NCBI RefSeq assembly: GCF_030373245.1
Contig: NZ_JAUCZF010000001.1
Span: 496,001 to 560,000 of the forward strand
Reading direction: 5' to 3'
From: Hydrogenophaga sp.
GTDB taxonomy: Bacteria; Pseudomonadota; Gammaproteobacteria; Burkholderiales; Burkholderiaceae_C
Length of the DNA stretch: 64,000 nucleotides
How positions within the stretch are numbered: the stretch's first letter is position 1; every line of letters starts with the position of its first letter. Positions 1-8,936 of this stretch are shown here, piece by piece. The translations under genes were made by a program, and so were the position numbers. The notes under the pieces are model-generated. The model saw only the letters and a program-made list of their open reading frames with translations. It was not told the DNA's origin and made no database searches.

Positions 1-1
1 A

Positions 2-808
2 GACGTGGCCGAGCACACCACGGCGCCGTTCTGGTTCCAGCTCTACATGATGCGTGACCGCGAAGCGATGGCGCGCATGATCGAGCGCTGCAAGGTCGCC
101 AAGTGCAGCGCGCTGGTGCTCACGCTTGACCTGCAGGTGATTGGCCAGCGCCACAAAGACCTGAAAAACAAGATGCGCGCGTCGGTGATCCCGTCGCTCG
201 GCAACATGGTCGACATTGCCACCAAGCCGCGCTGGGTGCTGGGCATGATGGGCACGCGCCGACACACCTTCCGCAACCTGGTCGGCCACGTCAAAGGCGT
301 GAGCGACATGGCCTCGCTCGCCTCCTGGACCAACGAACAGTTCGACCCCCGCCTGTCATGGGAAGACGTGGCCTGGGTGAAGCAGCAGTGGGGCGGTAAA
401 TTCATTCTCAAGGGCATCATGGACGTGGAAGACGCCAAGCTGGCTGTGGCCAGCGGGGCCGATGCCATCGTGGTCAGCAACCACGGCGGCCGCCAGCTCG
501 ACGGCGCGCCCAGCAGCATCGATGCGCTGCCCGCCATCGTGGCTGCGGTGGGCGATCAGATCGAGGTCTGGATGGACGGCGGCATCCGCAGCGGCCAAGA
601 CGTGCTCAAGGCCTGGGCTCTAGGCGCGCGCGGCACCATGATCGGGCGCGCCATGGTTTACGGCCTGGGCGCCATGGGGGAAGAAGGCGTGTTGAAAGCG
701 CTGCAGATCATCCACAAGGAGCTGGACGTGACCATGGCGTTTTGCGGCCACACCGACATCCGCACGGTGGACAAAGGCATACTCCTCCCCGGTACCTACC
801 CAACCTGA
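2..808 (+). CDS. lldD: L-lactate dehydrogenase (FMN alpha-hydroxy-acid oxidase), C-terminal part
   Basis: This is the C-terminal two thirds of an FMN-dependent alpha-hydroxy-acid dehydrogenase; the reading frame is open to the window edge, so the true start lies outside. The enzyme family oxidises L-lactate to pyruvate at the inner membrane and passes electrons to quinone. Visible family marks are the TLDLQVIGQRHKDLKN stretch, the catalytic His region SNHGGRQLDGAPSSIDALP, and the FMN phosphate-binding segment DGGIRSGQDVLKAWALGA followed by MIGRAMVYGLGAMGEEGV. The next gene starts 24 nt downstream on the same strand. Other family members (glycolate or mandelate oxidase) cannot be fully excluded without the N-terminus. 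Confidence 0.9.
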   Translation, partial: DVAEHTTAPFWFQLYMMRDREAMARMIERCKVAKCSALVLTLDLQVIGQRHKDLKNKMRASVIPSLGNMVDIATKPRWVLGMMGTRRHTFRNLVGHVKGVSDMASLASWTNEQFDPRLSWEDVAWVKQQWGGKFILKGIMDVEDAKLAVASGADAIVVSNHGGRQLDGAPSSIDALPAIVAAVGDQIEVWMDGGIRSGQDVLKAWALGARGTMIGRAMVYGLGAMGEEGVLKALQIIHKELDVTMAFCGHTDIRTVDKGILLPGTYPT

Positions 809-832
809 TGCTTTGCCCCTGACCTGCCCCCG

Positions 833-1345
833 ATGACCGAGACCTCTGTTCCCCGCGATCGCCGCGTCAGCCCGTGGTGGCGCGCCCTGTCCATCCTGCT
901 GTTGATCGCCCTGCTGCTGGGCTGGGCCACCAGCGCCAGCATGACCGAGCAACTCAAAGCCCAGATCACCCACCTGCAGGGTCGGCTGGTCCAGGTACCG
1001 CAGGTGCGGCAGGTGGCGGTGCTCTTGGATGATCAACAACGGCCCGCCATGCTGGTCACGCACGACCCGCAACAGGGCAAGCTGTTGCTGCAGCGGCTCA
1101 ATGAAGTGCGCGAAGGGCGTGAAGACAGCATGCAGCTCTGGGCCCTGGCTGGTGAAGATGCCCCGCGCTCGCTCGGCGTGATCACCAGCAAGTACCAGAC
1201 GCTGGAAATGCCGGTGGCCGAGACAGACCTCAAGCACGTGACGCAACTCGCGATCAGCGCCGAAAACAAGGGTGGCGTACCCGCCGGCGCCGGCCCCAGT
1301 CTGCCCTGGCTGTTCAAGGGCTGGTGGGTGCAGAAATCGATCTGA
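833..1345 (+). CDS. orphan anti-sigma-K-like (RskA C-terminal) membrane protein without sigma-binding domain
   Basis: A 170-residue protein with a single membrane segment at about residues 17-36 and a C-terminal domain clearly homologous to the periplasmic domain of the anti-sigma factor at 15834-16613. Shared blocks include QLWAL, PRSLGV, AIS.E.KGGVP and a terminal FKG...QK. The N-terminal half that binds the sigma factor is missing, and no sigma gene is adjacent. It lies 24 nt after lldD and is probably co-transcribed with it. Function is unknown. It could be a decoy or sensor derived from an anti-sigma factor by duplication, but that is inference. Confidence 0.75.
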   Translation: MTETSVPRDRRVSPWWRALSILLLIALLLGWATSASMTEQLKAQITHLQGRLVQVPQVRQVAVLLDDQQRPAMLVTHDPQQGKLLLQRLNEVREGREDSMQLWALAGEDAPRSLGVITSKYQTLEMPVAETDLKHVTQLAISAENKGGVPAGAGPSLPWLFKGWWVQKSI

Positions 1346-1357
1346 GCAGCAGGGGTC

Positions 1358-2083
1358 TCAGCGCAGCTCGTATTCGAACGTGCTCACCACCCGCAGCCGC
1401 TTGCCGCGTGAGCTGCCGTCATCAAAGTCGTTGCCGTCATCGCCCGTGATGCGGATCACACCCTGATTGGCGTTCTTCAGCGGGCCGAGCTGGGCGCCGG
1501 CTTCGGCAGCGAACTTCTCGGCCTGCTCGCGCGCGTTGCGGGTAGCTTCCGCCAGCAGCGGGGCTTTCACGTCGTTGAAGCCGCGCAGCTGAAAGCGCGG
1601 GCCACTGCGCCCACCCTCGTTCTCACCACCGAGCTGAATGCCCTGCTGGATCAGCGGGTCCACCGCCAGCGCGGCTTGCTCCACCTCAGCCACCCGGGCC
1701 GACTTCACCAGCACCTGGCCAGTGCCGTTGAAGCGGAACGGAACATTGCCTTGCGCGTACTCGCGCGCCAGCAGGTCTTGCACCTGCAACGGCCGCGCCT
1801 CCAGTTCCGCATCGGTAAAGCCGCGCGCCTTCAAAAACGTCAGCACCTTTTCTCGGTCGGCAGCCAGGGCCTGCTGCACGCCACTGAACTCAGCGCCCGC
1901 GCGACGAAAGCTCAGCGTCCAGATGGCGAAGTCGCTCTCCACATCCTTCTCGGCCAGGCCTTTGACGGTGACCGAGCGGTCGGCCATGCGAAAGCGCTCC
2001 AGGCCCTGGCTGACGGCAAAGCCGGCGATGGCGATGCCCGCGGCAACCAGCAGGGCGGTGAGAAAACGGGCGATGTGGTTCAT
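1358..2083 (-). CDS. SIMPL domain-containing protein (DUF541)
   Basis: A 241-residue exported or membrane-anchored SIMPL/DUF541 protein. The N-terminus has a hydrophobic segment (about residues 5-25, ARFLTALLVAAGIAIAGFAV), followed by the family signature VTVKGLAEKDVESDFAIW and a repeat-rich helical region with ARNAREQAEKFAAEAGAQLG. The YggE-type family forms periplasmic oligomers, and some members are linked to oxidative stress tolerance; the exact role here is unknown. It converges on the orphan anti-sigma-like gene (12 nt between stop codons) and diverges from the phospholipase D-like gene. Confidence 0.85.
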   Translation of the reverse strand: MNHIARFLTALLVAAGIAIAGFAVSQGLERFRMADRSVTVKGLAEKDVESDFAIWTLSFRRAGAEFSGVQQALAADREKVLTFLKARGFTDAELEARPLQVQDLLAREYAQGNVPFRFNGTGQVLVKSARVAEVEQAALAVDPLIQQGIQLGGENEGGRSGPRFQLRGFNDVKAPLLAEATRNAREQAEKFAAEAGAQLGPLKNANQGVIRITGDDGNDFDDGSSRGKRLRVVSTFEYELR

Positions 2084-2352
2084 GGTGGAGTGCTCCCGGT
2101 CTGGGCGGCGCTGCTGCCAGCGAACACGCCGCGTTGTGAGGGGAGTTTAGCCCCCTCGGGTGGACCTGCTCGTGACAAGCTGGCAACCCTAAGCGAGGGT
2201 GCTATCCCTTCGCTGTGCTGTGCTTTGCTGCGCAGAGCGGGCCACGCGGATCAAGCGATGTCTGCCGAGGCCAGCGCTCCAACCGACAACAACCGACCCG
2301 CCTTTCGAGTACCCTTGCGCGCATCGCAAAAATGCGGGGTGGAGAGGCAAGC

Positions 2353-3789
2353 ATGGCTGTCAAAAGTGGGCTGGTGAGGCGGCTGTTCAAATGGCTGGGC
2401 ATCGGCCTGGCGGTGGTGTTGGTGGGCATTCCACTGGTCTTTGCTCTGGTGTTTCTGGGCATTCAAGAAGCCACCGAACGCCAATGGCTGGGAAAAGCCC
2501 CGGAGAGCGAAGCAATTGCAGCGCGTTCAAAGGCGCCGCACCGCGTGGCACTGCTCGATGTGGGCTTCGATTCTCTGGCCGAGCGCCTGCGGCTGATCGA
2601 GTCGGCGCAGAAAAGCATTGAACTCGAGTTTTTCATCTACCAGATCGACACCTCCAGTCGCTTGCTCACCCAGGCGCTTGCTCGCAAGGCGCAGCAGGGT
2701 GTGCAGGTGCGCATGCTTGTGGATTTCGCCATGCCAGTTTTCAAGCTGGCGCCGCAGTATGTGAAAACGCTGGAGGCCGCTGGGGTGCAGGTGCGCTACT
2801 ACAACACCGCGGGCATTCAGCGCATTTTTGCAGCCCAGCACCGCACCCACCGCAAGCTGCTGGTGGCCGACCGCGATCGCGCCATCGTCGGCGGGCGCAA
2901 CATCGGCGACGAGTACTTTGATCTCTCGCCGCACTACAACTTTCTCGACAGTGATCTTGCGCTTCAAGGCCCGATCGCAGGCGCCATCACCGACAGCTTT
3001 GATCTCTACTGGAACTCGGCATGGGTCACCCACCCCAACACACTGCCCGATAGTGCCCCGGCCACTCAAGATCTGCTCGCCGAGCTCAGTCTCACCGAGA
3101 CCGAGCTGTCGCGCGAACTGGCACAGCACCAGTCCGATCTCAGGAGTTCCACCTGCAACGACATGGAGTTCATCACCGACTACCCAGGCTCGGGCGTGGA
3201 GCGGCGCAAGGTGTTCACGGCGGTGAGCAAGCTCGCGCTGGAGGCGCAGCGCGAGATCACGGTTGAAACCCCCTACCTGGTTTTGCTCGACGACGGGGTG
3301 GATGTGGTTCGCAGCGTGCTGGCGCGCGGCGTGCAGCTGCGCTTTCTCACCAACAGCCTGCACTCCACCGATGCGTTCTACACCGTCTCGCACCTGGCCA
3401 GTCACCTAGAGCAGTTGCAACTGCCGGGCCTGCAAGCCTGGGCGTACCAAGGCGCGGGCATCCATCACCGGCCCGGGTCGTCGCAGCGCTGGGGTGTGCA
3501 CGCCAAGCGCGCTGTTTTTGACGAGGACACCGTGATCGTGGGCACCTACAACATCGACCCACGTTCAGCCAACCTGAACTCAGAGCTGATTGTGATCTGC
3601 CGCGGCAACCCCGACTTGGCAAGCGCCATGAAGGTCAGCATGCAGACGCGCATCGCCAACTCGAAGGCGGTGATCGGTGGCCCCTCGCCCGGTGGCATGG
3701 AGGCGCTCATGGGCGATGCCGACGCCACCAGCTTGCGACTCATGCGCTTGACCGCACCTCTCTCGGACTGGCTGGATTTCCTGCTCTAG
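2353..3789 (+). CDS. phospholipase D-family protein, cardiolipin synthase-like
   Basis: A 478-residue protein with an N-terminal membrane helix (about residues 13-38) and two HKD catalytic motifs. The first is HRTHRKLLVADRD followed by GGRNIGDEYF; the second is HAKRAVFDED followed by GTYNIDPRSANLNSE. Two HKD motifs and the membrane anchor fit the cardiolipin synthase C-like group, which forms cardiolipin from phosphatidyl donors. I chose the ATG at 2353 because GGAGAGG lies just upstream and the membrane helix follows at once; the frame is open upstream to 2215 without a good start. Substrate is inferred from the family. Confidence 0.85.
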   Translation: MAVKSGLVRRLFKWLGIGLAVVLVGIPLVFALVFLGIQEATERQWLGKAPESEAIAARSKAPHRVALLDVGFDSLAERLRLIESAQKSIELEFFIYQIDTSSRLLTQALARKAQQGVQVRMLVDFAMPVFKLAPQYVKTLEAAGVQVRYYNTAGIQRIFAAQHRTHRKLLVADRDRAIVGGRNIGDEYFDLSPHYNFLDSDLALQGPIAGAITDSFDLYWNSAWVTHPNTLPDSAPATQDLLAELSLTETELSRELAQHQSDLRSSTCNDMEFITDYPGSGVERRKVFTAVSKLALEAQREITVETPYLVLLDDGVDVVRSVLARGVQLRFLTNSLHSTDAFYTVSHLASHLEQLQLPGLQAWAYQGAGIHHRPGSSQRWGVHAKRAVFDEDTVIVGTYNIDPRSANLNSELIVICRGNPDLASAMKVSMQTRIANSKAVIGGPSPGGMEALMGDADATSLRLMRLTAPLSDWLDFLL

Positions 3790-3792
3790 GCC

Positions 3793-5076
3793 ATGCGCTT
3801 GGCCTGGCCGTATGCTTGTGCCGTGGCCACCCTTGAACACCCGCCCCGGCGCATCGCCCACCTGGACATGGACGCGTTTTTTGCGTCGGTCGAGCTGCTG
3901 CGTTACCCGCAGCTCAAGGGCCTGCCGGTGGTGATCGGCGGCGGCCGGCGGCGCGCCGACGACCTGCTGGCGCAGCTGCGCCAGACCTACCCCGAGCGCG
4001 ACTGGAGCGAGACCACACTGGACCGCATACCGGTCGACTTTTTTCCCCGCCTGGCTGGCTACACCGGTCGCGGCGTGGCCACCACCGCCACCTACGCGGC
4101 TCGGCAGTTTGGCGTCGGCTCGGCGATGGGGTTGATGAAGGCCGCCAAACTCTGCCCGCAGGCCATTTTGTTGCCGGTCGATTTCGACGAGGTGCGCCGC
4201 ATCTCGCGCCTGTTCAAGAGCACCATCACCGAAATCGCGCCTGTCATGGAGGACCGCGGCATCGACGAGGTCTACATCGACTTCACCGAGGTACCGGGTG
4301 GCCAGCGCGAAAACGGCAGGGCACTGGCGCGACTGATCCAGCGCGGCATATTTCAGGCCACTGGCATCACCTGCTCGATCGGGGTTGCGCCCAACAAGCT
4401 GATCGCCAAGATGGCGAGTGAATTCAACAAACCCAACGGCATCAGCATCGTGATGCCTGAGGACTTGCAGACGCTGATCTGGCCGCTGCCCTGCCGCAAG
4501 ATCAACGGCGTGGGGCCCAAGGCCGACGCCCGCCTGCAAAGCCACGGCATCCATACCATTGGCGAGCTCGCCGAGCGCGAGCGCGGCTGGCTGATCGAGC
4601 ACTTTGGCAAAAGCTACGGCGCCTGGTTGCATGAGGTGAGCTGGGGCCGCGACGAGCGCCCGGTGGTGACCGAGAGCGAGCCGGTCAGCATGAGCCGGGA
4701 AACCACCTTCGAACGCGACCTGCACGCGGTGCGCGACCGCGACGAGCTGGGCGCCATCTTTACCCGCCTGTGCGAACAGGTCGCTGCCGACCTGCAGCGC
4801 AAAGGCTACGCGGGCAAAACGATTGGCATCAAGCTGCGCTACGACAATTTTCAGAGCGTCACGCGAGACATCACCATCGACAGCTTCACCGCCGATGCAG
4901 CCACCATACGGCGCCAGGCCGGGCTGTGCCTGAAACGGGTGGACCTGAGCCGGCGCATCCGCCTGCTGGGCGTGCGCGTGGGCAAACTGGTCAAGCCAGG
5001 GGCTGCTGCTGAGGGTCAGGCCAGCGAGGCAGATCCGGACGCTGAGCAGCAGACGCTCAACGCGTGGCTGTTCTGA
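3793..5076 (+). CDS. dinB: DNA polymerase IV (Y-family translesion polymerase)
   Basis: A 427-residue Y-family DNA polymerase that copies damaged templates. The first catalytic aspartates are in HLDMDAFFASV (D25, D27) and the second carboxylate pair is D158-E159 in GIDEVYID, where the usual Ser before DE is not kept. Little-finger residues follow (SMSRETTFERDL). Residues 52-91, between VVIGGG and GRGVATTATYAARQFGVGSAMG, are an insertion of about 40 residues absent from E. coli DinB. The C-terminus QQTLNAWLF resembles a sliding-clamp-binding tail. The start is 3 nt after the preceding stop; a GTG at 3823 is an alternative that keeps the whole domain. Confidence 0.92.
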   Translation: MRLAWPYACAVATLEHPPRRIAHLDMDAFFASVELLRYPQLKGLPVVIGGGRRRADDLLAQLRQTYPERDWSETTLDRIPVDFFPRLAGYTGRGVATTATYAARQFGVGSAMGLMKAAKLCPQAILLPVDFDEVRRISRLFKSTITEIAPVMEDRGIDEVYIDFTEVPGGQRENGRALARLIQRGIFQATGITCSIGVAPNKLIAKMASEFNKPNGISIVMPEDLQTLIWPLPCRKINGVGPKADARLQSHGIHTIGELAERERGWLIEHFGKSYGAWLHEVSWGRDERPVVTESEPVSMSRETTFERDLHAVRDRDELGAIFTRLCEQVAADLQRKGYAGKTIGIKLRYDNFQSVTRDITIDSFTADAATIRRQAGLCLKRVDLSRRIRLLGVRVGKLVKPGAAAEGQASEADPDAEQQTLNAWLF

Positions 5077-5077
5077 T

Positions 5078-6655
5078 TCAGCTGCTGTGGGCCAGGCGGA
5101 AGGTTTTGACCACGTCGGTCAGCCTGGCGGCCTGCTGTTCCAGGCTCGCCGCAGCGGCAGCACTCTGCTCAACCAGCGCGGCGTTTTGCTGCGTGCTGTG
5201 ATCCAGTGAGGTCACCGACTCGCTGACATGACCAATGCCCTCGGTCTGTTCGATGGTTGACGCACTGATTTCGTTGATCAGATCGGACACGCGACGCACC
5301 TGGCTGACGATGTCTTCCATGGCACGGCCCGCGTCGCTCACCAGGCGCGATCCCGCCTCGACCTTGTCGACGCTGGCACCGATCAGCGCCTTGATTTCCT
5401 TGGCGGCCTCGGCGCTGCGCTGGGCCAGGCTGCGCACCTCGCCCGCCACCACCGCAAAGCCCCGGCCTTGCTCGCCGGCGCGAGCGGCTTCGACCGCCGC
5501 GTTGAGCGCCAGGATGTTGGTCTGAAAAGCGATGCCATCAATCACACCAATGATGTCGCCGATCTTGCGCGAGCTGGTCGTGATGTCGTCCATGGTCGCC
5601 ACCACCTGCCCCACCACCTCACCGCCCTTGACCGCGGCACCGCTCGCTGCGCCGGCCAGCTGGGCGGCCTGGCGCGCGGTGTCGGCGTTGCCTTGCACCG
5701 TGTTGTTCATTTGCGCCATGGCGTTCGAAGCCTGCTGCAGACTGCTGGCCTGAAGCTCGGTGCGCGACGAAAGATCGGCATTGCCACTGGCAATTTCCGA
5801 CGAACCGGTCGCGATGGAGTCGGAGGCATTTCGCACCTGCCCAACCACGTTCGCCAAGCTGGCCTGCATCGCGCCCAGCGATGCCAGCACACTGCCCGCG
5901 GGCGCACCGCTGGCACCAAGCACCGGACTCAGATCACCCTGTGACACGCGCTGCGCCACCTGTCCGAGCTCGGCTGGCTCGGCACCCAGTTGCTGAACCA
6001 GGCTGCGGGAGATGATCCACGCCAGCACCATGCCGCAGCCGAGTGCGCCCGCAAGGGCCGCCATCATCACGTAGAGAAAGCTGCTCGCCTGATCCATGGC
6101 GACGCTGTTCATGGCCTGAATACGCGACTCTTCATAGTCGATGAGTTTGTTGATGGCGCCGAGCCAGGCCACGTACTGCGGCTTGGCTTCGTTCCACAGC
6201 TGCGCCTGGGCTCCCGCGTTGTCGCTCGCCTCCACCTTGGCAATCACCGCCTGGGTGGTGGCAACAGACTGGTTTTCAATGTCTTTGATTGCACCGTACA
6301 GCACGTTCAGTTCGGCCACATCGGCCGACTTCTGCACCAGGGCCTCCAGCGGGCCGGCGGACTTGGCGTAGAACCCAGCCAACGCTTCGATGGTGGCGAC
6401 CTCCTTCGCTCGGTCGGCGCTGGAAGCGCTGAGCACCACGTCGCGCACGGCGATCGCGCGATCGTGCGCCGAGCCACGGAAATTGATGGCGTGGCGCTGC
6501 AGGGCAGCGTGTTCGCCGCTGTTGGCTTGCAGCGCGCCGTTGATGGCCGAGACCTTGGCAATGGCCACCAGGGCCACCCCCATCAGAATCGCCAGCATCA
6601 GGCCGAAGCCCAGGTAAAGGCGCTTGGCCACCGTCATGGAACTGAAGAAAGTCAT
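5078..6655 (-). CDS. methyl-accepting chemotaxis protein
   Basis: A 525-residue chemoreceptor of the 4-helix-bundle class. It has a first membrane helix near residues 10-30, a periplasmic four-helix bundle of about 150 residues, a second membrane helix, a short HAMP-like linker and a long cytoplasmic signalling coiled coil. The hairpin tip contains the conserved [20 protein letters not shown] stretch, followed by [20 protein letters not shown]. It signals to CheA/CheW to steer flagella. There is no C-terminal NWETF-type pentapeptide, so it probably depends on other receptors for CheR/CheB tethering. I chose the ATG at 6655 because it directly precedes the membrane helix; the frame is open to 6754. 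The ligand is unknown. Confidence 0.92.
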   Translation of the reverse strand: MTFFSSMTVAKRLYLGFGLMLAILMGVALVAIAKVSAINGALQANSGEHAALQRHAINFRGSAHDRAIAVRDVVLSASSADRAKEVATIEALAGFYAKSAGPLEALVQKSADVAELNVLYGAIKDIENQSVATTQAVIAKVEASDNAGAQAQLWNEAKPQYVAWLGAINKLIDYEESRIQAMNSVAMDQASSFLYVMMAALAGALGCGMVLAWIISRSLVQQLGAEPAELGQVAQRVSQGDLSPVLGASGAPAGSVLASLGAMQASLANVVGQVRNASDSIATGSSEIASGNADLSSRTELQASSLQQASNAMAQMNNTVQGNADTARQAAQLAGAASGAAVKGGEVVGQVVATMDDITTSSRKIGDIIGVIDGIAFQTNILALNAAVEAARAGEQGRGFAVVAGEVRSLAQRSAEAAKEIKALIGASVDKVEAGSRLVSDAGRAMEDIVSQVRRVSDLINEISASTIEQTEGIGHVSESVTSLDHSTQQNAALVEQSAAAAASLEQQAARLTDVVKTFRLAHSS

Positions 6656-6896
6656 GTTGGAATCCGTGAACAATTTGAAAGGATCGGAACGCACGGGACC
6701 CCCATGATCTCGACGCTTGGAAGTGCCCTGACGGCTTCGCGTCACGGCACTCACCCTGCTTCGACCTCACCCGTCAAAACTTGATGAATCAAGTAGATAG
6801 CAAGAATCTATTGGCGCGAATGAGACAGATCGCGACGCGCGATCTTGAACACAATGGTCGCATCCCCCGAATCGTCACGATCCTGAAAGCCTTGCC

Positions 6897-7742
6897 ATGA
6901 CCCCCACGTGTTTCACCCTCGATTCCACCGATCAGGTGGCCCATCTGGTGCTCAACCGCCCCGAGGCGATGAACACCATGCACCCGACCTTCTGGCGCGA
7001 GCTCGACGACATCCTGAGCGAGCTGCACCGCAATGGCTCGGCGCGCGCGCTGGTCATCAGCAGCACCGGCAAGCACTTCAGCGCCGGCATGGCGCTCGAG
7101 ACGTTTGCTGGCGCCATCGCCATGGACGACCAGAGCCCCGAGGGCCGAGCAGCGATGTTCGACATGCTCACCGACATGCAGTCCACGTTCAGCAAGATCG
7201 AGGCCCTGCGCATCCCGGTCATCTGCGCCATCCAGGGCGGATGCATCGGCGGCGCGGTCGACATGGTCACCGCGGCCTGCATCCGCTACGCCACGGCCGA
7301 CGCCTTTTTCTGCATCCAGGAAATCAACATCGGCATGGTGGCCGACGTGGGTACGCTGCAGCGCCTGCCCAAGCTGATCCCGTTCGCGGTGGTGAAGGAA
7401 CTCGCCTACACCGGGCGCCGGTTGCCCGCGAGCAGGGCGCTGGCTTATGGCCTGGTCAACGAGGTGTTCGAAACGCCTGAAGCGATGCTGAGCGCCGCGC
7501 TGCAATGCGCCAAAGAGATCGCCAGCAAGCCCCCGATCGCGATCTGGGGCACCAAACAGGCTGTGACCTACGCACGGGACCACTCGGTGGAGGACAGCCT
7601 GCGCCAGATGGGCTGGCTGCAGGGTGCGATCTGGAGCAACCAGCATGTGCGCGAATCCATCGTGGCCTTGAAAGACAAGCGTGCTGGCCAGTTCACCTCA
7701 CTGGCCAAGCTGCAGTCGTTCAAGGAACTCGACGCCGGTTAG
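6897..7742 (+). CDS. crotonase-family protein, dienoyl-CoA isomerase-like
   Basis: A 281-residue enoyl-CoA hydratase/isomerase. The oxyanion-hole elements are HFSAGMAL and the GGCIGGAVDMVTAACIRYAT stretch. Acidic residues at the positions of VD and in FCIQEINIGMVADVGTLQRLPK fit the delta(3,5)-delta(2,4)-dienoyl-CoA isomerase (ECH1-like) branch rather than classical hydratases. Such enzymes reposition double bonds of unsaturated fatty acyl-CoAs during beta-oxidation. It stands alone, divergent from the chemoreceptor gene and convergent with the CBS gene. The subfamily call rests on the active-site acidic residues. Confidence 0.88.
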   Translation: MTPTCFTLDSTDQVAHLVLNRPEAMNTMHPTFWRELDDILSELHRNGSARALVISSTGKHFSAGMALETFAGAIAMDDQSPEGRAAMFDMLTDMQSTFSKIEALRIPVICAIQGGCIGGAVDMVTAACIRYATADAFFCIQEINIGMVADVGTLQRLPKLIPFAVVKELAYTGRRLPASRALAYGLVNEVFETPEAMLSAALQCAKEIASKPPIAIWGTKQAVTYARDHSVEDSLRQMGWLQGAIWSNQHVRESIVALKDKRAGQFTSLAKLQSFKELDAG

Positions 7743-7767
7743 GCACGAACTGACTGCATGAAGCGAT

Positions 7768-8358
7768 TCACCTCGACAGCGATGCGCTGATCTCAGCGAA
7801 GTTGTGAGCGTGCTCGACCACGTCGATTGGATGCCCGAGCTGGCGCTCGATCTGCGCCTGCGAAATCACCCCGCGCAGCACCGGGGTCTGCCCGTCCTGC
7901 CCATGATCGACCACCAGCATGTGACGCCGACCCAGGTGCCGGATGGTGGCGATCACCTTGGCCACCGTGGCATGGCGCAGCTGCTCCATGCCCACCGCGT
8001 CGAGCGAGCTCAGCGGCGACATCACATCGCCCACCACCAGATCGTCGTAAAGCACCCCTCGTCGCGCAATCACCTGCATCGGCCGCTCGCCGTCCAGGTC
8101 GAGGGTGGTGATGAGCCCGTCCACACACGGCATTTCGCTCACCACGAACAGCAAGCGCACGCCCTGGTGGATCATGTGCTCGCGCGCCATCAGGAGCGAC
8201 TCTTCTGGCCGCACCGTCGCCGCACGCACCAACGCAAGGTCGGTCATGACCGACAGCGCTGGCGAGGCCAGGGTGACGCTCTCTGCGGTCGTTGGTTTCG
8301 ACTGGGCAAAACGGGTGCCGGCAGGGAAGTGGAACGAGGGCAGGATGTCGTGGTTCAC
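7768..8358 (-). CDS. CBS domain-containing protein
   Basis: A 196-residue protein with a CBS pair. The first unit is about residues 45-95 (ATVRPEESLLMAREHMIHQGVRLLFVV..GLITTLDLDGE) and the second about 112-170 (VVGDVMSP...KVIATIRHLGRRHMLVVDHG...LRGVISQAQIERQLG). CBS pairs bind adenosyl nucleotides and usually regulate a partner, but no partner domain is fused and none is adjacent. The start is a GTG, supported by GAGGA 5 nt upstream. Function cannot be told beyond nucleotide sensing. Confidence 0.85.
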   Translation of the reverse strand: MNHDILPSFHFPAGTRFAQSKPTTAESVTLASPALSVMTDLALVRAATVRPEESLLMAREHMIHQGVRLLFVVSEMPCVDGLITTLDLDGERPMQVIARRGVLYDDLVVGDVMSPLSSLDAVGMEQLRHATVAKVIATIRHLGRRHMLVVDHGQDGQTPVLRGVISQAQIERQLGHPIDVVEHAHNFAEISASLSR

Positions 8359-8522
8359 GGGGGTTCCTCAAGCTGGGGCCAAATGGGCATTCAGTGGACG
8401 CCCAAACCCTTAGGAATCCCTTAAGGCACGACCCCGACGCGGCGCTTCAGATGAAGCCACGCAACTGGGCTTTGCGTCATCATCCCGGCGACCGCCAGGC
8501 CGCCACACATGCCATCAGGTCT

Positions 8523-8921
8523 TCAGCGCGCTGCCGACGGACAGCTCCCGCCGCGCGACACCGAACCATCCCTGCACTCGGTCAGGATCTCGGTCTCGGG
8601 CGTGGGCCGCCGCACCGGTCGCACCTGCGGCGGGCTGCCCACTGGGGCAGGCTGGGCGGTGAGAGGCGAGGGGATCGCTGGCACGTCCGCGCCAACGCCG
8701 CGCGTGTAGACGATCTTCTGCTTCCCGTTGCCACACGAGCCGACCACCTCGCCTGTGACCGGCATGTCGTTCGGCACCACGGTCACGCTGAAGCGCGCCA
8801 CGCCAGCGTCGCGGATCTGGGCTTCGATCCTGGCGCGGATCGGCTCGCAGTTGTCGGCATGGGCTGCGCCGACCTGGGCGAGCAACACCAAGACAGGCAG
8901 GATGCGGTATCGAAACAACAT
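8523..8921 (-). CDS. DUF1161 family secreted protein
   Basis: A 132-residue protein with a signal peptide (about residues 1-22, cleaved after AHA) and a DUF1161-type core: NCEPIRARIEAQIRDAGV, a beta segment FSVTVV, and the end motif GEVVGSCGNGKQKIVYTR. The Cys pair in NCEP and GSCG probably forms a disulfide in the periplasm. After the core comes a Pro-rich tail of about 45 residues with two more Cys (TECRDGS..GSCPS). The family has no known biochemical role. It ends the transcript direction after the phosphofructokinase gene, 15 nt downstream of that gene's stop. Confidence 0.75.
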   Translation of the reverse strand: MLFRYRILPVLVLLAQVGAAHADNCEPIRARIEAQIRDAGVARFSVTVVPNDMPVTGEVVGSCGNGKQKIVYTRGVGADVPAIPSPLTAQPAPVGSPPQVRPVRRPTPETEILTECRDGSVSRGGSCPSAAR

Positions 8922-8936
8922 GGGCTCAGTGTAGTT

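Noticed and set aside
6782..6795. Palindrome TTGAT-GA-ATCAA near the chemoreceptor start
   Set aside because: Spacer is 2 nt, not 4, so it does not fit an FNR/ANR site.
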